Positions 54,994 to 63,683 of a DNA stretch of 64,000 nt are shown here, piece after piece. The position numbers were made by a program, and so were the translations under genes. Position 1 is the first letter of the stretch. Each line of letters starts with the position of its first letter. The notes beneath the pieces were generated by a model. The model had not been told where the DNA came from and did no database searches. It worked only from the letters and a program-made list of their open reading frames with translations. The stretch comes from a virus, in the IMG/VR virus record IMGVR_UViG_3300027969_000097, positions 1 through 64,000 of that record; one strand, 5' to 3'.

Positions 54994-55598
54994 CCAATAA
55001 CACATTTAATCAAAACAAATACATTGCAGTGACAGGGTTAATACCTGTTGATTTATGTAGAATTGTTACCAAATATGCTTTATTAAAAGAAGCTACTGAA
55101 TTTAATCCTGAAGGGCCAGGAACACAAGTAGAAAAAGCACACTCTGTATATGGTGATACTTTAATGGAAACGTTAATGTTTTTTTTACATCCGCATATGG
55201 AACAGCAAACTGGTAAAAAACTATGTCCTACGTATACATACTATCGTGTATATCGTCCAGGAGACAAGTTAGATGTGCATAGAGATCGAGAAAGTTGTGA
55301 AATAAGCACTACTGTTTGTTTTGGCTTTCATTATACTCTAAAAGATGCAGATTGGCGCTGGGGTATGTATGTTGAACCTGGTAATTTAATTACGCAAAAT
55401 CCGGGTGATGCTATTATATATAAAGGATGTGATTTAGATCATTGGCGCGACATCTTTGACGCAGGCCCAGATAGCTATCAAATCCAAGCATTTTTTCATT
55501 ATATTGATGTCGAAGGCCCCCATTATCCTGAATATGCGTACGATAAAAGAGGTGGGATAGGCATACGCAACGATGTCACAAAACGCATAAATAACTGA
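54990..55598 (+). CDS. 2OG-Fe(II) oxygenase-like protein (HRD subtype)
   Basis: 202 residues with the start at 54990, where the ATG overlaps the preceding TGA; earlier in-frame ATGs lie in the previous gene. Core YYRVYRPGDKLDVHRDRESC has H97-x-D99. A second block, NPGDAIIYKGCDLDHWRDIF, has H151. The C-terminal QIQAFFHYIDVEG ends the fold. The motif order matches a bacterial and phage family of small dioxygenases with the sequence YKGC(D/E)L.HWR. Last gene of this operon; the tail-chaperone-like gene follows after 25 bases behind its own GGAGA. Confidence 0.8.
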   Translation: MTNNTFNQNKYIAVTGLIPVDLCRIVTKYALLKEATEFNPEGPGTQVEKAHSVYGDTLMETLMFFLHPHMEQQTGKKLCPTYTYYRVYRPGDKLDVHRDRESCEISTTVCFGFHYTLKDADWRWGMYVEPGNLITQNPGDAIIYKGCDLDHWRDIFDAGPDSYQIQAFFHYIDVEGPHYPEYAYDKRGGIGIRNDVTKRINN

Positions 55599-55623
55599 TA
55601 AACAGTGTGACCAGGAGATACAG

Positions 55624-56079
55624 ATGTCAAAAATATTTACAGTAGATGATATACACGAAATTACATTAATCAGAGAGATGATGGGCGTTGAAGCCGTTTG
55701 GTGTACTATTCTATTTAAAGGATGCACTAATCCAGTGAAATTCTATGCAACTCCGCATAAGGGCGATGAAATTCACCTTGGAGATGACTTTCAAGCAGAA
55801 ATGTATACTAGATTAAAAGCAGGCGAGTTTGGCGAAATTAGTGAAGGAATTGGAGATATATATGTTACTATACCCCCAAGTTTAAAAACTCTCGAAGAAA
55901 CAGCCCTTGCTCAACGTAACCAGCTATTATTAGATTCTGATTGGACTGACACTAATTCAGGCCAGGCAAGACTTAGTGATTCTGCTAAAACAGCATGGGC
56001 AACATATAGACAAGCACTACGCGATATTACTAGTTCACAAACATGGCCTACAGACCCAACATGGCCTACTAAACCTTAA
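55624..56079 (+). CDS. Tail-assembly-chaperone-like protein
   Basis: 151 residues. The first 90 form a compact unknown domain (TLIREMMGVEAVWCTILFKG, then GFEI-type strands). The C-terminal block RNQLLLDSDWTDTNSGQARL, then WATYRQALRDITSSQTWPTD and WP, is the signature of phage tail-assembly chaperone / fibre-assembly C-terminal domains, in which the R..LL...DW and YRQALRDI parts recur. Such proteins help fold or attach tail components and are often absent from the virion. A clear CAGGAGATAC ribosome site lies at 55613-55622. A bidirectional terminator follows. Confidence 0.75.
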   Translation: MSKIFTVDDIHEITLIREMMGVEAVWCTILFKGCTNPVKFYATPHKGDEIHLGDDFQAEMYTRLKAGEFGEISEGIGDIYVTIPPSLKTLEETALAQRNQLLLDSDWTDTNSGQARLSDSAKTAWATYRQALRDITSSQTWPTDPTWPTKP

Positions 56080-56094
56080 TAGTTTTTAGCCAAC

Positions 56095-56120
56095 AAAAAA
56101 GGCGCATCATGCGCCTTTTT
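56095..56120 (+). terminator. Bidirectional terminator between chaperone-like gene and groEL
   Basis: Stem AAAAAGGCGCA / TGCGCCTTTTT with a 3-base loop (TCA), 11 bp and perfect. The A and T tracts on either side allow termination of both converging transcription units. Confidence 0.92.
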
Positions 56121-56136
56121 GTTTGAGTACGTTAAA

Positions 56137-57807
<1,671 letters not shown>

Positions 57808-58110
57808 TTACATTTCCCCTTCTGTCAATATTGCTAGCACTTCATTTTCATCAATAATCAAGTATTCCTGATTATCTACTTTTGCAGGGTGTCCGGCATA
57901 TTTTGGATACAAAACAGTGTCGCCCACCTTAATAATCATAGGCAGAATAACTCCGTCGTCATTCATCGTGCCTCCACCAATTGCTAATACAGTTCCTTTA
58001 GTTGGCCTTTCTTTCGAGTCGTCGGAGAGTTTAAGGCCAGACTTGGTCCTGTTGTCGTCTTCAATTTTTTTAATTACTAGACGACCTCTAATAGGTACAA
58101 TTTTAGTCAT
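57808..58110 (-). CDS. groES: GroES-type co-chaperonin
   Basis: 100 residues, the usual length. IVPIRGRLVIKKIEDDN..., mobile-loop region KSGLKLSDDSKERPTKGTVL with LKL in place of the canonical IVL that docks on GroEL, then GDTVLYPKYAGHPAKVDNQE and a C-terminal DENEVLAIL. It forms the heptameric lid of the chaperonin. Ribosome site CAGGAG lies about 10 bases upstream; no convincing promoter is seen in the 72-base gap after the Nudix gene. T4 itself encodes only a GroES substitute (gp31) and no GroEL, so a complete pair in a T4-like genome is notable. Confidence 0.95.
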   Translation of the reverse strand: MTKIVPIRGRLVIKKIEDDNRTKSGLKLSDDSKERPTKGTVLAIGGGTMNDDGVILPMIIKVGDTVLYPKYAGHPAKVDNQEYLIIDENEVLAILTEGEM

Positions 58111-58182
58111 AATTTTTCTCCTGAATAATAGACTGTGCTTTAATTTATCATTTAACTTACAGTAAAACCTTAAATTTTGGCG

Positions 58183-58632
58183 TTAAATTAAATCTATAAT
58201 ATCAAATACAGTTTGGAGTTTGGTGCGGATTGCACGGTTTGTAAAGCTAGTACGTAGACCTTGATGTAAAGGTTTAGGAGCATTATCCATTGCAGACCAT
58301 GCCCAACCATTATGCTCTGGACTTAAAATTGGAACAAATTCGTTCTCAACTACGCACAAGTATGTGTGAAAATGAAATACAAAGTCATTACTAACAAATG
58401 TTTCTAAGGGAAGTGTTTTTTTAATATCAGGAATTGCGCCAATTTCTTCAGCAATTTCTCTCTGTAAACCTTGCCATGGGTTTTCACCTTCTACAGTAGT
58501 ACCGCCGACAAGCCCCCAAGTACCAGCATGTTTGCCTGTGGCTTTTTGTAATAGTAAAAATCTGTGAGTATTTCTGGCGTAAATTAATGCGCCACTACAA
58601 ACAATTCTATCTCTTACAGTACCAGTCTCCAT
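58183..58632 (-). CDS. Nudix hydrolase
   Basis: 149 residues with a complete Nudix box, G44-x5-E50-x7-R58-E59-I60-x-E62-E63-x-G65 (GTTVEGENPWQGLQREIAEE, then IGA). The N-terminus SGALIYARNTHRFLLLQK and the C-terminal HNGWAWSAMDNAPKPLHQGL are typical of MutT-like members. Substrate classes of the family are nucleoside di- and triphosphates, NADH, dinucleoside polyphosphates and capped RNA, and the choice cannot be made here. In phages a role in nucleotide clean-up or RNA decapping is plausible. It overlaps the gp15 3' end by 19 bases on the same strand. Confidence 0.88.
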   Translation of the reverse strand: METGTVRDRIVCSGALIYARNTHRFLLLQKATGKHAGTWGLVGGTTVEGENPWQGLQREIAEEIGAIPDIKKTLPLETFVSNDFVFHFHTYLCVVENEFVPILSPEHNGWAWSAMDNAPKPLHQGLRTSFTNRAIRTKLQTVFDIIDLI

Positions 58633-60035
58633 GCACCTGCCCTATATTCACCTTCAAAGCTCTTAACCCATGAAACTCCGTTCCATTTGTATTGAACTCC
58701 TGTGTATATATTCGTTTGATAGATTAGGTTATCTTCGTTCTGAGCCGCAGAAAATATAACGGCCCATGCTGTTCCATCGTATTCTATAATATCATTTGCC
58801 TTGGCAATTAATGTGCCCCAAGCTACGGAATTGTTTGTATCTGTATTTGTTTGTGCATCGCCTATATCATCTATTAACAAGTAACGTCTGCCGGCTACAG
58901 GTGTATTATCGACCGGATTAAATGTTAATGGATTGATAATTGCATCAAATGTTCCAGGGCTTACACGATTTACACTAGCAATCGTAGTATTACTAGGGTA
59001 AGTATCAGCGTTCCATGTTACAGTTAACAATGTTGTATCAAGGGCATTAACTGTAAATGTGCCAGACACTTCATAACCAGTTGGTTGTATTAGGTAAATG
59101 TGGCCTGCACCTGCGATATATTTTCCAGGATACTGGTCTAACAACCCAAACCAGTCAACTGGCGTGCCTTGCTTAGTTGGAATATCCAGTTGATCATTAT
59201 CAGCAGTTGAATTTTCTCCAGGATTTAGTAATTGTATTTGGCCATTGATAGCTAAAATACCAAATCCGCCAGCAATAGTGGTAGATTGTGTGCTTAATAT
59301 CGATCCTAGGCTTGGTCCATTACTAGTATTGTCTACTCCTAGTCCGTCAATATATCCATAATTTTCTGTACCAATACCATCGTATATACTAGTGATAATA
59401 TTTGTAATAACTCCAAGTTTTTTAACTTTAACAGGCGGACTAATCCATATAGGACTTTCTAATGTTAAAGTTGCTATGTCAATAGGACTATCATTACCAA
59501 CAGGAACACTTCGGCTAGACCATGTTAAGTCGGTTAAATCTAAAAGACTTAAACTAGTCCAATCGATATAGTTGTCCGTTGATTGTATTTCTAAACTTGG
59601 GTTGAACAAAACCAATATTTGTTCCATTATTTGCAATTTTTGTTCAGTACTGCTGGCCCAAATATCAACTTTAACTGTTAACTTAAATGGAGTTGGCATT
59701 AAACGTTCCACTGTATAGTTTCTACCTTGTGCAGAAGTATAATCGCCGCCAACAACGTCTCTTTCTCTAAAATGCATTTTACCTACATAGCTAGGATCAC
59801 CTAATCGACTACGATCTAATTGTAAACCGGTAATATGTACAGCAATACGTGGCACTGATTGCACCACATTCTCACTATTTTGTCTCATAACAACTGCGGC
59901 TTGTCTATCAGGATCTCCATACATTACTGGAATTTGATGTAACGTATTGTCGCCATATTTGACAGTAAAATTACTGAATACGCGAATGATTTGTACTAGA
60001 TATCTGCGTATCTGTTTGTCATAAAAAAATTGCAT
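58614..60035 (-). CDS. 15: Tail terminator / sheath stabiliser gp15
   Basis: 473 residues; T4 gp15 is 272. The N-terminal 210 residues align well by pattern with T4 gp15: FFYDKQIRRYLVQIIRVFSN, QIPVMYGD, VPRIAVHITGLQLD, TPFKLTVKVDIWASSTEQKL, IMEQILVLFNPSLEIQ. The remaining 260 residues are an extension of beta-rich Thr/Asn sequence ending in NGVSWVKSFEGEYRAGAWRL, reminiscent of fibre modules. gp15 forms the ring that caps the finished tail and joins it to the neck. Start codon shares a base with the gp14 stop (TAATG), a coupled pair. Confidence 0.85.
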   Translation of the reverse strand: MQFFYDKQIRRYLVQIIRVFSNFTVKYGDNTLHQIPVMYGDPDRQAAVVMRQNSENVVQSVPRIAVHITGLQLDRSRLGDPSYVGKMHFRERDVVGGDYTSAQGRNYTVERLMPTPFKLTVKVDIWASSTEQKLQIMEQILVLFNPSLEIQSTDNYIDWTSLSLLDLTDLTWSSRSVPVGNDSPIDIATLTLESPIWISPPVKVKKLGVITNIITSIYDGIGTENYGYIDGLGVDNTSNGPSLGSILSTQSTTIAGGFGILAINGQIQLLNPGENSTADNDQLDIPTKQGTPVDWFGLLDQYPGKYIAGAGHIYLIQPTGYEVSGTFTVNALDTTLLTVTWNADTYPSNTTIASVNRVSPGTFDAIINPLTFNPVDNTPVAGRRYLLIDDIGDAQTNTDTNNSVAWGTLIAKANDIIEYDGTAWAVIFSAAQNEDNLIYQTNIYTGVQYKWNGVSWVKSFEGEYRAGAWRLVL

Positions 60036-61180
60036 TATAAGTCTGCCCTAGGTTTAAGTGCCTCACTAAGGCTCGAACGTTCTGGGAATGTTTCGCCAGC
60101 AACCGTAGTAGTATTTGTATTATTAATGAAACTAGTTTTAAGTGTATTACGAGAATCTGTATTTGTTATAGTTTGTCGAACAGCATCTTCAACTTTAACC
60201 CAACGTGCTCCATCAAAGCGGAATAGTCTGTTAGGCATAAAATCTGTCCTTAAATAAAAATCATCTTGTGCGGCACTATCTGGAAATTGTATACCCGAAC
60301 CAAAACTCGACCCGTTAGTTGGTACTCCGTCACCTAGTAAGTAACCAGTATATCCAGGACGTACAGGGACTGCCGCAATAGCATCAGCAGTTACCGTATC
60401 AATACTGCCATCTTCATTGGTAATATCAGCAGTTTGATTAATAACACTTCTTCCAGTTAACGGATCAACAGCTAATGTAAAAAATTGTCTAGTTTCATAT
60501 CCGCTCAGTGGAGTGTAAGCTTCTGCTTCGTCTAATATGCCTTGATTAATTTGCAAATCTTTAGCACGGGTACTAAGAAGATCTTGTAGTGTAGTTGAAC
60601 TACCTTCGCTAATAGGTTGTGCAAAGATATCTTTATATTGCTGACTGTCAATAATCTTTTTAATTTTTAATCTGTATAGATGCGGATACCAAGTGGCACT
60701 AAATCCTTCGCTAGCACGACCTACATCCTCAATAACATAATATCTAGGCAAGCTAACATCGTAATCATTAAATGCAAATTCGTCACGTAAGTGCGGCAGT
60801 TCAACAACATCACCGCTCATAGGTTTACGACCAATATATTTGATAAAATCGTTAATATGCACTGTCATGTATAGTGTGTCATTATCAATAAACAAGCCAA
60901 ATTGACTTAGATTAAAGTCTACGTTTTGGACATTATAAATTCCGCGAAGTTTATATACACTAGAATCGTATTTTCTATCACGATTTTCTAATAATAATAA
61001 ATCTTGAATTTGTGTATGATCTTTAGTTATTGTATTTCCATTAGAATCGATGGCTTCAGTACCAATATACTTGTGTAAGTATACATCTGTACCGCCAACT
61101 TGAAACATCTCAGAAATCTGACGATCAATGAACTTGTAATCTTGCCCACGTTCGGGTTTATATAGGGATAGTCTTGGCAT
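60035..61180 (-). CDS. 14: Neck protein gp14
   Basis: 381 residues; T4 gp14 is 256. Shared features are TDVYLHKYIGTEAIDS early, IYNVQNVDFNLSQFGLFIDN, VHINDFIKYIGRKPMSGDVV, ELPHLRDEF, and YYVIEDVGRASEGFSATWYP with HLYRLKIKKI. After about residue 215 come a helical linker and a Gly/Asn/Thr-rich extension. In T4, gp13 and gp14 join the packaged head to the tail. The gene is divergent from gp13 across a 42-base spacer that contains late-type boxes for both. The ATG is 4 bases after GATAAATA on this strand and has no ribosome site. Confidence 0.85.
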   Translation of the reverse strand: MPRLSLYKPERGQDYKFIDRQISEMFQVGGTDVYLHKYIGTEAIDSNGNTITKDHTQIQDLLLLENRDRKYDSSVYKLRGIYNVQNVDFNLSQFGLFIDNDTLYMTVHINDFIKYIGRKPMSGDVVELPHLRDEFAFNDYDVSLPRYYVIEDVGRASEGFSATWYPHLYRLKIKKIIDSQQYKDIFAQPISEGSSTTLQDLLSTRAKDLQINQGILDEAEAYTPLSGYETRQFFTLAVDPLTGRSVINQTADITNEDGSIDTVTADAIAAVPVRPGYTGYLLGDGVPTNGSSFGSGIQFPDSAAQDDFYLRTDFMPNRLFRFDGARWVKVEDAVRQTITNTDSRNTLKTSFINNTNTTTVAGETFPERSSLSEALKPRADL

Positions 61181-61184
61181 ATGA

Positions 61185-61192
61185 TATTTATC
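61185..61192 (-). promoter_or_regulatory. Late promoter box GATAAATA for gp14/gp15
   Basis: Minus-strand GATAAATA that ends 4 bases before the gp14 ATG; no ribosome site in between. Back-to-back with the box at 61197. Confidence 0.5.
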
Positions 61193-61196
61193 GCCA

Positions 61197-61204
61197 GCTA
61201 AATA
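61197..61204 (+). promoter_or_regulatory. Late-promoter-like box GCTAAATA for gp13
   Basis: 18 bases upstream of the gp13 ATG (61223), with GGAGA between. Same GCTAAATA form as at 10188 and 15478. Confidence 0.45.
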
Positions 61205-61222
61205 TGTGTGGAGAATCCAATT

Positions 61223-61999
61223 ATGTCAGATACATCTGCTAGTACCAGCTTATTAGAGCGAAATAAAGTGTTCGATTATGTGCGAGATATGCTAGGCGAC
61301 GGCATGATCGAAGTTGAACTAGATCCTAAACACTACGAAACAGCACTAAATCGTGCTATAACTAAATTACGTCAGCGCAGTAGCAATGCTGTAGAAGAAA
61401 GTTATTTGTTTGTAGAATTAACTGTGGATCAAAATGAATACAGATTGCCTGACGAAGTTATCTTAGTACAAAGTGCATTTCGTAGAAGTATTGGAAGTAG
61501 GACTGGTATGGGCGCAGGCGGCACATTGTTTGAGCCGTTCAACTTAGCCTACACAAATACATACTTGATGAACGGTAGTCAGCTAGGCGGCCTTGCTACT
61601 TACGAATTGTATGCAGGCTATCAAAAATTGATAGGACGCATGTTTGGTAGTTTCATAGAGTTTAATTGGAATCCAACTAAGCACATGCTGACTATATTAC
61701 AACGTCCGTTTGCCACAGGCGAACAAGTTATGTTAAAAACTCAGAACTATCGTCCAGATTTTGTCCTATTACAAGATATCTATGCCAAGCAATGGCTATA
61801 CGATTACACACTGGCTGTTTGTAAGCTAATGCTAGGTGAAGCACGTAGCAAATTCGCTTCTATTGCAGGCCCAAGTAGTGGCATCCAAATGAACGGCGCC
61901 ACATTGAAAACAGAAGGCACCGCAGAAATTACTCAATTAGAAAAAGATATCGGCGACATGATTCCAGGTGGTACACCAATGACATTTATTATTGGATAA
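61223..61999 (+). CDS. 13: Neck protein gp13 (head completion)
   Basis: 258 residues from the ATG at 61223, placed after the GGAGA ribosome site; the ATG at 61208 comes before it. T4 gp13 is 309 aa, and marine homologues are nearer this size. Characteristic parts: FDYVRDMLGDGMIEVELDPK, YRLPDEVILVQSAFRRSIGS, LATYELYAGYQKLIGRMFGS, FIEFNWNPTKHMLTILQRPF, AKQWLYDYTLAVCKLMLGEA and RSKFASIAGPSSGIQMNG. With gp14 it forms the neck that seals the DNA-filled head and accepts the tail. It is followed after 23 bases by a 2OG-oxygenase-like gene. Confidence 0.88.
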   Translation: MSDTSASTSLLERNKVFDYVRDMLGDGMIEVELDPKHYETALNRAITKLRQRSSNAVEESYLFVELTVDQNEYRLPDEVILVQSAFRRSIGSRTGMGAGGTLFEPFNLAYTNTYLMNGSQLGGLATYELYAGYQKLIGRMFGSFIEFNWNPTKHMLTILQRPFATGEQVMLKTQNYRPDFVLLQDIYAKQWLYDYTLAVCKLMLGEARSKFASIAGPSSGIQMNGATLKTEGTAEITQLEKDIGDMIPGGTPMTFIIG

Positions 62000-62022
62000 G
62001 GATTTTCTAGCATATATACTGG

Positions 62023-62595
62023 ATGAAGATTGAACATATTTTTACAACTCCAGTAGTTGTTGATAGCTTAGATTTAAATAACAACGCATTAGAACAATTT
62101 TGTCGAGACATAATTGATAAAGCTGTTGGACACCCGGGACAAAGCGGCCCATTAAGTCTATCTACACCCGAATTACAACCTTTAATAAAAGAAATACAAA
62201 TTCGCCTAGACGAATTACATACTGAATTAGGTTTTAAACCAGGTACAGCATTTAAAATAATCAAAGCATGGGCAAATATCAACAATTCAAAACCCGTTGA
62301 TCTTCCACATTGTCATCCTAATAGCGTATTCAGTATTGTTTACTATGTAAAAGGAGCAGGCGTTCCTGAAAATGGTAATATCGTTTTATTATCCCCATTA
62401 GATACAGTTATCCAATATGCTATACCTGAAGAACACAAGGATTTTAATAATTTTTTTAATTCCTGGCATTGCACAATTCCTCCGGAAACTGGTAGATTGG
62501 TGATGTTTCCTTCTTGGATAATGCATAGCGTGTCCCATAATAATTTGACTAGTTCGGACAGAATATCTATTGCATTTGATGCAATTATATCTTGA
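62023..62595 (+). CDS. 2OG-Fe(II) oxygenase-like protein beside the neck genes
   Basis: 190 residues, HxH subtype: N-terminal IFTTPVVVDS, core LPHCHPNSVFSIVYYVKGAG with H96-x-H98, then LVMFPSWIMHSVSHN (H168) and SDRISIAFDAI (R180). It matches the widespread phage TIGR02466-type family and resembles the genes at 45156 and 45754, which lie 16 kb away in the halogenase island. No ribosome site is evident (the nearest AAGGA is 20 bases upstream), so it may rely on coupling to gp13. Its neck location shows these enzymes are not restricted to the island. Confidence 0.8.
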   Translation: MKIEHIFTTPVVVDSLDLNNNALEQFCRDIIDKAVGHPGQSGPLSLSTPELQPLIKEIQIRLDELHTELGFKPGTAFKIIKAWANINNSKPVDLPHCHPNSVFSIVYYVKGAGVPENGNIVLLSPLDTVIQYAIPEEHKDFNNFFNSWHCTIPPETGRLVMFPSWIMHSVSHNNLTSSDRISIAFDAIIS

Positions 62596-62620
62596 CGTTG
62601 TAATAAAACTGTTATATACT
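62592..62620 (+). promoter_or_regulatory. Sigma70-type promoter upstream of gp1
   Basis: TTGACG and TATACT separated by exactly 17 bases, a near-consensus host sigma70 promoter. The start would be about 62627, with AGGGGG and the ATG at 62642 following. It suggests early expression of gp1 within a late region. Confidence 0.8.
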
Positions 62621-62641
62621 AGAGTTACTTTAGGGGGCTCT

Positions 62642-63322
62642 ATGATTATAGGCGTGTGTGGTTTTATTGGTTCCGGCAAAGATACTATTGCCGATTATTT
62701 GACTAACTGTCACGGTTTTAGACGAGAAAGTTTTGCCAACAGTTTGAAAGATGCAGTGGCATACGTGTTTGGTTGGGACAGAACCATGCTGGAAGGTCGC
62801 ACAAAACAAGCTCGCGAATGGCGAGAGCAAATAGATCCGTGGTGGAGTGAACGATTAAACATGCCCAATCTTACTCCACGGTGGGTACTACAATATTGGG
62901 GCACTGAAGTTTGCCGTAAGGCATTCCACGATGATATTTGGATTGCCAGCTTAGAAAACAAACTACGCAACTCAACTGACGATATTGTCATAAGCGATTG
63001 CAGATTCCCTAATGAAATTAAATCAATTAAAGAAGCAGGCGGTATTGTGATCCGTGTAAAACGTGGTGCAGAACCCGAATGGTACAAGGATGCGGCTGAT
63101 ATGAATGCCGGCGATCACTGTATGAATTGGGCACTTGCTTCGAACCGTATGAAGCAACTGGGAATACATGCTAGCGAAACTGCTTGGGTTGGCACCAAGT
63201 TTGATGCAGTGCTGACCAATGATGGAACAATAGACGACCTCATGTCTAAAGTTAAAGATCTGGTACAAGATCCCCTTGCTTCCATTGAATCCCTTCCTTA
63301 TGTAACACTCTCTGACAATTAG
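62642..63322 (+). CDS. 1: Deoxynucleoside monophosphate kinase gp1
   Basis: 226 residues from the ATG at 62642, after AGGGGG. An earlier frame start at 62570 would overlap the previous gene and the promoter. P-loop GFIGSGKDT at 7-15, then GFRRESFANSLKDAVAYVFG, TPRWVLQYWGTEVCRKAFHD and VISDCRFPNEIKSIKEAGGI, all as in T4 gp1. The enzyme phosphorylates dNMPs to dNDPs, feeding DNA synthesis with nucleotides recycled from host DNA. Placed next to structural genes but driven by its own sigma70-type promoter. Its last 71 bases are overlapped antisense by the HNH-like gene. Confidence 0.93.
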   Translation: MIIGVCGFIGSGKDTIADYLTNCHGFRRESFANSLKDAVAYVFGWDRTMLEGRTKQAREWREQIDPWWSERLNMPNLTPRWVLQYWGTEVCRKAFHDDIWIASLENKLRNSTDDIVISDCRFPNEIKSIKEAGGIVIRVKRGAEPEWYKDAADMNAGDHCMNWALASNRMKQLGIHASETAWVGTKFDAVLTNDGTIDDLMSKVKDLVQDPLASIESLPYVTLSDN

Positions 63323-63578
63323 CACATACTGTTTTAAGATTAGCATGTCGGCAATTGTTTAAATCTCCGTCTACATGAAAAACAGCAAATACTTCCCTAT
63401 GTTGGCTTTTAAATCCGCATTTGTCGCAAATATTCTTTAATTTATAGCCAGCATGTTGCCAACGGGATACTTTTACTCCCCGCAAACAAGAACCGCATAC
63501 TCGTCGATAGTATGGTTGTCCTTCTTTATAGTAATTAATGGCTACAGGCGCTCTGCCGCATCTACATAATGGTCGCAT
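63252..63578 (-). CDS. Small HNH-like zinc protein
   Basis: 108 residues. It has two CxxC pairs (C28/C31 and C51/C54), N-terminal C5xC7 and a third pair C85/C88. The segment FHVDGDLNNCRHANLKTVCA contains the H68-x-D70, N80 and Cys spacing of an HNH endonuclease, although the usual His after the last CxxC is Gln with H93 four residues on. Free-standing HNH enzymes are common in T4-like phages and may nick DNA. The 3' end overlaps gp1 on the opposite strand by 71 bases. CTTAAATA ends 4 bases before the ATG, and AAGG lies 12 bases upstream. Confidence 0.7.
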   Translation of the reverse strand: MRPLCRCGRAPVAINYYKEGQPYYRRVCGSCLRGVKVSRWQHAGYKLKNICDKCGFKSQHREVFAVFHVDGDLNNCRHANLKTVCANCQRVLHKEGIQWKQGDLVPDL

Positions 63579-63582
63579 TTTA

Positions 63583-63590
63583 TATTTAAG
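63583..63590 (-). promoter_or_regulatory. Late-promoter-like box CTTAAATA
   Basis: Minus strand, ending 4 bases before the HNH-like ATG. It matches the short-spacing group seen elsewhere in this window. Confidence 0.35.
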
Positions 63591-63642
63591 CCTTTTCTGT
63601 GCCTTTTCTAGGTAGTATACTAGCTTAATTTTGTAGTTTATC

Positions 63643-63650
63643 TATAAATA
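63643..63650 (+). promoter_or_regulatory. 18: Late promoter box TATAAATA for gp18
   Basis: Exact T4 late box, 33 bases upstream of the gp18 ATG, with CCGGAGAG as ribosome site between. Confidence 0.75.
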
Positions 63651-63683
63651 CAATTGAACTAGTATTCACCGGAGAGTCAACAA

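Noticed and set aside
42283-55598. Integrated bacterial biosynthetic gene cluster
   Set aside because: No synthetase, transporter or regulator, and phage structural genes flank it directly. The same GCWGC avoidance and base composition hold on both sides; it belongs to the phage.
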